Shown here one piece after another: positions 42,614-47,962 of a stretch of 47,962 bases of DNA. Both the position numbers and the translations under genes were made by a program. Under the pieces are notes generated by a model, which ran no database searches, was not told where the DNA came from, and worked only from the letters and a program-made list of their open reading frames with translations. This DNA comes from Chloroflexi bacterium B3_Chlor. GTDB lineage: Bacteria > Chloroflexota > Anaerolineae > UBA7937 > B3-Chlor. Each line of letters starts with the position of its first letter. Position 1 is the stretch's first letter. Where the stretch lies: assembly GCA_005223035.1 (NCBI GenBank), contig NJBK01000019.1:1-47962 (forward strand). Reading direction: 5' to 3'.

Positions 42614-43657
42614 CTATCCTCGTGACTCGTAGACTTCGAGGAAAGCTTCTACGACCGCAGGGTCAAACTGTTTGCCAGCTTCGCTGCTAAGATGAGCCAG
42701 CACTTCGTCGGGGTCTATGGCAGGCCGGTACGGCCGGGGAGAAGTCATGGCATCGAAGACATCGGCCACGGTGATGATCCTCACTCCCAAGGGTATCTCA
42801 TCCCCCTTGAGCCCATCGGGATATCCGCTACCATCATAGGCTTCGTGCACATGCTTGATGTAGGTGATTATGTCTTGCAGGGGTGTGATCGGTTCCAGGA
42901 TGCTGGCAGCGATCAAGGGATGTGATCTTATGTGATCTCCCTCTTCATCGGTTAGCTTACCAGGCTTATGTAGAATGCTCTCCCTGGTGCCTACTTTTCC
43001 TATGTCGTGGAGTAGGGCGGCCAGGCGGATGTTCTCCACCTCGTGCTCCGGAAGGGAGAGTCTCCTGGCGATGGCCGTGGCATTGGCGGACACTCGTCTA
43101 GAATGACCCTCTGTGTACTCATCTTTCGCCTGGAGGGTGAGGACAATGCTCTCTATGGCACTTATGAAGAGTCGTTGCAGTTCCTCAGTTTTTTGTTCCA
43201 GCTCCCTGGTTCTCTCCTCAACCTTTCTTTCCAGATTCCGGTGGTACTCCTTGCTCTCCAATAGTAGCCGGCGGTTCTCCAGAGCCCTTTGAACGCTGAT
43301 CAGGATCTCTTCAAGGTGAAAGGGCTTGGTCACATAGTCGTACGCCCCTTGCCTCATGGCCTCCACAGCGATCTCTCTGTTATCGACTGCACTGACCATG
43401 ATCACTGCTATCTCGTCGTCATACTCCTTGATGCGCTGCAGCAGCTCCATCCCATCCATGCCGGGCATCCTAATATCGCACAAGGCGAGCGCGCAGGGAT
43501 GCTGCTCTAGCTTCTCCAAAGCCTCTGCACCACTCTCGGCCGTGACGCAAGAATAGCCCATTTTAGACAGATATCGCGTCAAGATGACGTGGACAAGTCG
43601 CTCGTCATCTACCACCAAGATGGTGCTGTCCGCCCGGTGCTCCATCTCACTCTGCAT
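42614..43657 (-). CDS. HD-GYP response regulator (cyclic-di-GMP phosphodiesterase type)
   Basis: 347 aa, ATG 43657. Receiver (ILVVDDERL, LCDIRMPGM, VMVSAVD, VTKPFH), coiled coil (about 130-175), then HD-GYP: EGHSRRVSANATAIA, LLHDIGKVGTRESIL, HPLIAASIL, HEAYDGSGYPDGLKGDEIPLGVR, VADVFDAM. All HD-GYP metal and GYP residues appear intact, so c-di-GMP hydrolysis is plausible. Convergent to the hydrogenase protease gene and divergent from the DUF4446 gene. Confidence 0.92.
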   Translation of the reverse strand: MQSEMEHRADSTILVVDDERLVHVILTRYLSKMGYSCVTAESGAEALEKLEQHPCALALCDIRMPGMDGMELLQRIKEYDDEIAVIMVSAVDNREIAVEAMRQGAYDYVTKPFHLEEILISVQRALENRRLLLESKEYHRNLERKVEERTRELEQKTEELQRLFISAIESIVLTLQAKDEYTEGHSRRVSANATAIARRLSLPEHEVENIRLAALLHDIGKVGTRESILHKPGKLTDEEGDHIRSHPLIAASILEPITPLQDIITYIKHVHEAYDGSGYPDGLKGDEIPLGVRIITVADVFDAMTSPRPYRPAIDPDEVLAHLSSEAGKQFDPAVVEAFLEVYESRG

Positions 43658-43698
43658 TGATTACCTGCCGGGTTGTTCGGCCCGCGTAGCTCGCCCGT

Positions 43699-43727
43699 AT
43701 GATACTACAAAGCCCGCACGTTGTCAA
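43699..43727 (-). promoter_or_regulatory. Sigma70 promoter of the HD-GYP gene
   Basis: Minus strand TTGACA (43727-43722), 17-base spacer, TATCAT (43704-43699). Confidence 0.75.
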
Positions 43728-43735
43728 CATCGCGG

Positions 43736-43764
43736 TTGACTATGTACACCCGAGCGAGTAGAAT
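43736..43764 (+). promoter_or_regulatory. Sigma70 promoter of the DUF4446 gene
   Basis: TTGACT (43736-43741), 17-base spacer, TAGAAT (43759-43764). Back to back with the minus-strand promoter, the two -35 elements only nine bases apart. Confidence 0.75.
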
Positions 43765-43811
43765 ACGTGGGCTCGAATGAGGAGCTCGACCGACTGCGAG
43801 GTGGATACGAA

Positions 43812-44333
43812 GTGGAACCTCTATTCTTGACCTACCAGAACTATGGTCTTCAATTGTGGCTATTCCTGCTTATCCTGGTCATTGTCCTGGGTCTCTGGTT
43901 GATCCTGTTGCACAGACAGGTGCGTCGTATACGGCGGAGCTATGGAGCATTGCTGACTAGCAGTGATGGGAACGACTTGGGGGAGCTGCTTGGCATGTAT
44001 GTCGAGCAGATGCGTCTGGCAGCCTCCAAAGCTGATCACTTGACCGAGATGTCGGAACAGATGGAGAAGAAGCTCAGGAACAGCATTCAGCGGTTGGGTC
44101 TGGTGCGCTTCAACGCTTTCGAGGGTACCGGCGGCGAACAGAGCTTTGCGGTAGCTCTCCTCGATGAGGAAGGTAACGGCGTGGTCGTCAGTTCCCTTCA
44201 AGGACGTGCGGAAAGTCGTCTCTACGCCAAGCCCGTGAAGAAGTGGGATTCCACCTACAGCCTGTCAGTGGAGGAAACAGAAGCCATAGCCCTGGCTTAT
44301 CAGAGCGAGGTTGACAAGAACCCCCATTTGTAG
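43812..44333 (+). CDS. DUF4446 membrane protein
   Basis: 173 aa from GTG 43812 with GAGGTGG seven bases upstream; the GTG at 43767 lies upstream of the predicted transcription start. One N-terminal helix (LWLFLLILVIVLGLWLILL), a coiled-coil stretch (about 70-100), then RLGLVRFNAFEGTGGEQSFAVALLDEEGNGVV, the DUF4446 core, and YSLSVEETEAI. Function of the family unknown; often near cell-envelope or chromosome-segregation genes. Here it precedes an M23 peptidase and a bactofilin. (Core motif key: RFNAF near residue 98.). Confidence 0.88.
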   Translation: MEPLFLTYQNYGLQLWLFLLILVIVLGLWLILLHRQVRRIRRSYGALLTSSDGNDLGELLGMYVEQMRLAASKADHLTEMSEQMEKKLRNSIQRLGLVRFNAFEGTGGEQSFAVALLDEEGNGVVVSSLQGRAESRLYAKPVKKWDSTYSLSVEETEAIALAYQSEVDKNPHL

Positions 44334-44449
44334 TATAATCTGCTGTGATTGTCGTCGCATGGTGGTGGCTCTGCCGAGGGGGCGACCGGCGTGCGAGACA
44401 GAGGCTTCGAGGGGTTGCCCGAGAATCAGATTGAAGGAGACACCCTATA

Positions 44450-45469
44450 GTGCCACGCAAGAGAGAGACGCGATCATTGACTCTGATGATCGTGCCTCAT
44501 TCTGAGCGTCCTCCTTTGAGTTTTCGCATTCCGTTGTGGCTAGTCCCGACTTCTATCGCCCTGGTTCTGCTCCTAGTCTTCGGCTTCCTCTATCTCGCCG
44601 CCAGCAATCATAGCCTCAGTGCTCAGACAAGGGACCTACACCAGGAGCAGGCACTGTACCAGGCGCGGGAACGGCACATGCGGCTGACCATACTAGCCCA
44701 GCAGGAGGAAGTCACCAATCTATCCGAGGCGGTGGAGCGTTTCAGAGCGGGCATGCTAGAGGTGGAGAGCCTCTCCCAGCAGATTCGTGAGCTCATAGGC
44801 TTGGAGGATGTTGTTATCACAGCGACGGCTACTGTTGCACCGACCTCATACGATATGCAAGGCGGACAAGGCGGTTCGCAGTTCGGGGACTATAGCATGT
44901 CGCTGGCGGTGGAAGCAAGTGGTGACGTAGAGGCGATGCAGTCATTGCTCCCTGAGAGCACACAGGAGCTAAGCGTGCTACTCGATGCGCTGAATGCCAG
45001 AGTGGAGAGGATCGCTCCCGACAAGCGCGACGATCCCGAGGAGTTGGAGCGACAGTTGCGACTTCTGGCGGCCGCGCCGACAGAACGGCCGTTGGAAGGG
45101 GAGATCACCTCTCAGTTTGGGTATCGCGTGCTGTCCGAGAAAGGCCACTTGGAGTTTCACCAGGCGATAGATATTGGAGCCTGGTACGGTACGCCGGTAA
45201 AGGCCACTAAGGCGGGAGAGGTCGTCTTCGCTGGGTGGCGGCCCGGCCTGGGTTGGACTATTGTGCTGGAGCATGAGATGGGATTCTCCACCGTTCATGG
45301 TCACAACTCCTGGTACTTCGTGGATCCGGGGGATATGGTGGAGGAGGGGGAAAAGATAGCTCTTTCTGGCGACTCGGGCAGGAGCACAGGTCCTCACCTT
45401 CACTATGAGATCCGCCTAAACGATACTCCGATGGACCCTATGATCTATCTGAGTTTGAATGAGAAGTGA
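44450..45469 (+). CDS. Membrane-anchored M23 (LytM-type) peptidase
   Basis: 339 aa from GTG 44450. One N-terminal helix (about 28-48), a coiled coil (about 55-110), then the M23 domain: FGYRVLSEKGHLEFHQAIDIGA with zinc His and Asp, VHGHN and GPHLHYEIRLN. The zinc motifs are intact, so cell-wall endopeptidase activity is likely. It is co-directional with DUF4446 and bactofilin, matching the common M23-bactofilin pairing for envelope shaping. Confidence 0.92.
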   Translation: MPRKRETRSLTLMIVPHSERPPLSFRIPLWLVPTSIALVLLLVFGFLYLAASNHSLSAQTRDLHQEQALYQARERHMRLTILAQQEEVTNLSEAVERFRAGMLEVESLSQQIRELIGLEDVVITATATVAPTSYDMQGGQGGSQFGDYSMSLAVEASGDVEAMQSLLPESTQELSVLLDALNARVERIAPDKRDDPEELERQLRLLAAAPTERPLEGEITSQFGYRVLSEKGHLEFHQAIDIGAWYGTPVKATKAGEVVFAGWRPGLGWTIVLEHEMGFSTVHGHNSWYFVDPGDMVEEGEKIALSGDSGRSTGPHLHYEIRLNDTPMDPMIYLSLNEK

Positions 45470-45527
45470 TGACCCGGGATCACGGACGGTTGTTGATTGT
45501 CAGTTACCTGCTAAGGAGGGTTAGGCT

Positions 45528-45962
45528 TTGGTTGACGTCATAGATAGTCCAGCTAGTGACAGGATTGAGAACGTCATAGGACCCACCGCTACGTTCATCG
45601 GGGAATTGAAATGCGATGGGGGGGTGCGTATAGACGGAGTGTTTCAAGGAAGCGTGGAGACGATGGGCAATGTCATCATCGGCGAGACGGCCAAGGTGGC
45701 AGCTGACATAGTGGCCCGCAACATCTCGATATCGGGAGCGGTAAAGGGAAACATCAACGCCATGGGGCGGCTAGAAATATTGTCGACAGGCCTGGTGTGG
45801 GGCGACATAGAGGTGGCTTCGTTCCTGATAGATGAGGGGGGCGTCTTCAGCGGAAGGAGCGAGATGCCGGCGGAGTTTGAGCCCCTGCTAATAGCTGGTG
45901 AGAAGGAGCCGCAAAAGCTTACAGCGGGTGGAGATGACGACGAAGAGGTCGCCACAAGCTGA
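45528..45962 (+). CDS. Bactofilin
   Basis: 144 aa from TTG 45528 with AAGGAGG eight bases upstream. The core shows the right-handed beta-helix pattern FIGELKCDGGVRIDGVF, GSVETMGNVIIGE, VAADIVARNISISG, VKGNINAMGRLEIL with short hydrophobic steps. N- and C-terminal tails are polar and acidic (GGDDDEEVATS). Polymerises without nucleotide and scaffolds envelope enzymes; partner M23 peptidase is encoded just upstream. Confidence 0.92.
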   Translation: MVDVIDSPASDRIENVIGPTATFIGELKCDGGVRIDGVFQGSVETMGNVIIGETAKVAADIVARNISISGAVKGNINAMGRLEILSTGLVWGDIEVASFLIDEGGVFSGRSEMPAEFEPLLIAGEKEPQKLTAGGDDDEEVATS

Positions 45963-45980
45963 GAGTAACCTACTGAAACC

Positions 45981-46018
45981 AAAGGGCCAGCCCCCGTCGA
46001 GCTGGCCCTTTGTCTTTC
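45981..46018. terminator. Bidirectional-type terminator between bactofilin and the Crp/Fnr gene
   Basis: AAAGGGCCAGC (45981-45991) pairs with GCTGGCCCTTT (46001-46011) around a 9-base loop, followed by GTCTTTCTT. Confidence 0.85.
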
Positions 46019-46026
46019 TTATGTCA

Positions 46027-46704
46027 CTACCCGTTAGCGATACGCTGCAAACCTTCAGGGTCGAGGATCTCTATCCTTTTGCGACCCGTGCTTAGCAGGC
46101 CCTGAGCCCTGAATCTGCTCAGAGTTTGAGTAGTCGTCTCTCGATGTGTGCCGACGTCGTCGGCCAAGTTCTGATGGGTAAATCCGACGATGGTGGTACC
46201 CTGTTCCTTCATCAAACGCAGCAGCAGGGAAGCCAGTCTGCCGGCGACCGTCTTGAAGGCAATGTCCTCCAGGCGGGTTTCAACCTCCAGGAGGCGTCTA
46301 CCAATGACCTCCAAGATGCGCAACGCGACCTGAGGCCTCTCTAGGAGTAAACGTTCCAAGTCAGCGCGATCCATTTTGCATACCTCGCACTCGTGGGTGG
46401 CCTCCGCGAAGCTGTCGTACATCCCCTGCCCTATCAATGACATCTCCCCGAAGATCGTACCTGGACCCAAGGTGTTTGTCACTATCTTCCTACCGTCAGG
46501 CGAGATACGGTACAGCTGCACCTTGCCTTTCTTAAGGATGAACAAAGCCTCTCCGGTCTCCTCGGGGGCATAGAAGATCTTGCCGGTTGCACAGGGGATT
46601 GTGGTGACGGAGCTCTCGACGGCTTCAAGTTCGGGATCGGTCAGGTCCTGAAAGATGTCCACCGTCTTCAAGTACCCGACCTTCGTTCTCACATCCATCG
46701 CCAT
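46027..46704 (-). CDS. Crp/Fnr-family transcription regulator
   Basis: 225 aa, ATG 46704 (or 46698). Cyclic-nucleotide-type beta roll (GEALFILKKGKVQLYRISPDGRK, PGTIFGEMSLIG), long dimer helix, then winged helix-turn-helix (FTHQNLADDVGTHRETTTQTLSRFRAQGLL). The R-E-T-T recognition helix is of Crp type. No N-terminal Cys cluster like FNR, but Cys at about 38, 106 and 109. TATAAT on the minus strand (46758-46753) probably drives it. Could regulate the anaerobic operons in this window; not shown. Confidence 0.9.
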   Translation of the reverse strand: MAMDVRTKVGYLKTVDIFQDLTDPELEAVESSVTTIPCATGKIFYAPEETGEALFILKKGKVQLYRISPDGRKIVTNTLGPGTIFGEMSLIGQGMYDSFAEATHECEVCKMDRADLERLLLERPQVALRILEVIGRRLLEVETRLEDIAFKTVAGRLASLLLRLMKEQGTTIVGFTHQNLADDVGTHRETTTQTLSRFRAQGLLSTGRKRIEILDPEGLQRIANG

Positions 46705-47080
46705 GCCTTACACTCCACGCCTTGGCCTGAGCAGACTGGGAGACCACACGCCATTATACGCCATGGCTCACCCCCTGGGCAAAGCATGGTCACGCCAGCG
46801 GACAATGGCCAAGAACCATTCATACCGAACCCGCGGCGGGTGATCGAACGCACCGCTCGGCGACGCACAGCGCAGAACCGAAGGGCGGGATCAGTAGCGG
46901 AGTGTCTTGAAACGCTTGTGGGGCTCAGGGAGAAAGACCGCGCGTCACCAGTGCATAGCGCCTAACGCCTGTAAGCTGAGCAGCGCCGCAAAGTGATTCA
47001 CATCAGCCTTGCGCCCGCTGGCCGCGTCCGCTGCAGCCAGTGTAATTGGCCGGCCTCCGGCCTGCCCGGATGTTCCGAGT
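46705..47080. other. Intergenic stretch, no gene seen
   Basis: About 375 bases. It holds a minus-strand TATAAT (46753-46758) with a weak -35 (TTGCCC, 18-base spacer) for the Crp/Fnr gene. Nothing else protein-like or clearly structured. Confidence 0.5.
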
Positions 47081-47962
47081 CTACAGCACAAACGGGCGGA
47101 AAGCAGTCGTTTCGATCCGGGCGGCATCGTCCGGCACTAGCCCTATTGACTGGAGACTCAGCGGACCCGACGATCCCGCACGGTTCGGTATTGCCCCACG
47201 CAGATTGTAGCAATGATGCAGTAGGCCGTGTTTGTCGGTCGCCCGCAGAAGCCCGGGAGGGTCAAGTTCGAGAACAATATCGTGAGCCTTAATGGAATCC
47301 GCGGGGTCCAGTTCGCCTGGAAGGATCTCGCTCTTGATCCGGTCCACCATTGTCGGGACATCCAGAATCTCATCCGGCCTTTCCTCCCGGCCGGGTTGCT
47401 CAAATGGTGCGATGAGGATCTGCCCCGGAACTGCCGCCGTGACTAGGCGACTGAGCTTGTTGAGCACTGGACCAATTGCGTCTGGCCTGAAGCTTGCGTA
47501 GGTGCGATCAGACGGAGGAGTCCCTGGTCCGTCATAGGGGAAGGTGTAGGCTTCGTCGATTGCACACGCAGCCCGGAGAGCAAGACGACTGGATGCCTCC
47601 TTGCGCATGAATTCAATGAGGGTCATTAGGAAGATGAGCAGCAAGAAGGTGCTCACGTGCCCATCAGGGGAGGTGTCATAGCTCCAAATGTAGAACCCGT
47701 CGCCTGTCGACACCCGGTTGAACCGCGAATGCTGGACAAGCCCTTTCTGCTGCAGTCGGTAGAATCTTCTTGCGCAGCTTGTGACGGCCTGACCAAGGCT
47801 CATACGAAGGGCCAATTGCTCTGGTGTGGAGAATGTTGAGAAATCAACTATGTCGATGAGCAGAAACGCCCTAGCAGACCACTTAGAGGCGGTACAGAAG
47901 GCAAAGATCCTGCGAAACTCCTTCCTGTGATCATAGTCATCAGTGTCGAAACCCTTGATATT
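47081..47962 (-). CDS. Class III nucleotide cyclase-like protein, 5' end beyond the window
   Basis: The minus-strand frame is open from the window end (47962) to the stop at 47081, 293 aa visible; the ATG at 47815 is internal. Near the visible start, ARAFLLIDIVDFSTF resembles the first metal-binding strand of class III cyclases (D-x-x-x-F), and VSTGDGFYIW matches their second metal strand (G-D-G). The rest is not recognised and no transducer domain is visible. May be a cyclase or a cyclase-fold protein lacking activity. A Crp/Fnr regulator gene lies next to it. Confidence 0.65.
   Translation of the reverse strand, partial: NIKGFDTDDYDHRKEFRRIFAFCTASKWSARAFLLIDIVDFSTFSTPEQLALRMSLGQAVTSCARRFYRLQQKGLVQHSRFNRVSTGDGFYIWSYDTSPDGHVSTFLLLIFLMTLIEFMRKEASSRLALRAACAIDEAYTFPYDGPGTPPSDRTYASFRPDAIGPVLNKLSRLVTAAVPGQILIAPFEQPGREERPDEILDVPTMVDRIKSEILPGELDPADSIKAHDIVLELDPPGLLRATDKHGLLHHCYNLRGAIPNRAGSSGPLSLQSIGLVPDDAARIETTAFRPFVL

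Noticed and set aside
46969-46976. GCCTAAC/GTTAGGC, like an integron attC core site
   Set aside because: No matching second core site at the right distance and no cassette-like gene or integrase.
1-47962. CRISPR arrays, insertion sequences, rRNA or tRNA genes
   Set aside because: No regularly spaced repeats, transposase genes or RNA-gene signatures were seen.

Overview
The window reads as a chromosomal piece of a strictly anaerobic, respiring bacterium, most likely a Chloroflexota (Anaerolineae- or Dehalococcoidia-like) or similar deep-branching lineage. This rests on gene content: Tat-exported molybdo-/tungsto-enzymes, NrfD-type membrane anchors, multihaem cytochromes, an Mvh/Hdr hydrogenase-heterodisulfide reductase set, a bactofilin and a DUF4446 protein, with frequent GTG/TTG starts. 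It is not a firm taxonomic call. Promoters of the TTGACA-17-TATAAT type and U-tract hairpin terminators are easy to see.

Layout. (1) 1-4.5 kb: the 5' part of ccmE (minus strand), a membrane histidine kinase with two CXXCH haem motifs outside the membrane, its NarL-type regulator, a pseudo-receiver and a small membrane protein. (2) 5.1-12.7 kb: an operon for a Tat-exported Mo-bisPGD oxidoreductase, its ferredoxin-like subunit, a 10-helix NrfD/ActC-like membrane subunit, a TorD-ferredoxin-zinc-ribbon fusion, an octahaem membrane-anchored cytochrome and an octahaem lipoprotein built of four diheme modules. (3) 12.9-14.1 kb: gene-poor, but with two candidate non-coding transcription units. (4) 14.15-18.95 kb: a selenocysteine formate dehydrogenase operon; the UGA codon and its SECIS hairpin are both visible. 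(5) 19.0-22.1 kb (minus): regulator, sensor kinase and a small hypothetical gene. (6) 22.4-25.6 kb: a tandem set of very small one-helix membrane proteins, a receiver domain fused to the same helix, then a second formate dehydrogenase beta/gamma pair without a catalytic subunit. (7) 25.8-30.3 kb: an ACT-domain protein, two sensor kinases (minus) and another pair of the small membrane proteins. (8) 30.6-35.0 kb: an Rrf2 regulator and a Pst-type ABC transporter. (9) 35.15-42.45 kb: receiver, HdrCB fusion, HdrA with an in-frame UGA and SECIS-like hairpin (a second selenoprotein), MvhD, MvhG, MvhA and a hydrogenase maturation protease. (10) 42.6-48 kb: an HD-GYP regulator, DUF4446, M23 peptidase, bactofilin, Crp/Fnr regulator and a cyclase-like gene cut by the window end.

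How it fits together. Formate is probably oxidised outside the membrane by the Sec-FDH and fed to the quinone pool. The 5-12 kb operon looks like a quinone-linked respiratory complex with haem wiring on the outer face. The Mvh/Hdr set is the cytoplasmic, flavin-based electron-bifurcating counterpart working with H2, ferredoxin and a disulfide or similar acceptor. Redox sensing (haem kinase, several two-component pairs, Rrf2, Crp/Fnr) is interleaved with these enzymes.

The least explained element is a family of eight related N-terminal membrane helices (seven tiny proteins and one receiver fusion) at three loci, always next to two-component genes. Two of those loci share a duplicated divergent regulatory module of about 250 bp. 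This, with the selenocysteine HdrA, is the best candidate for something undescribed.
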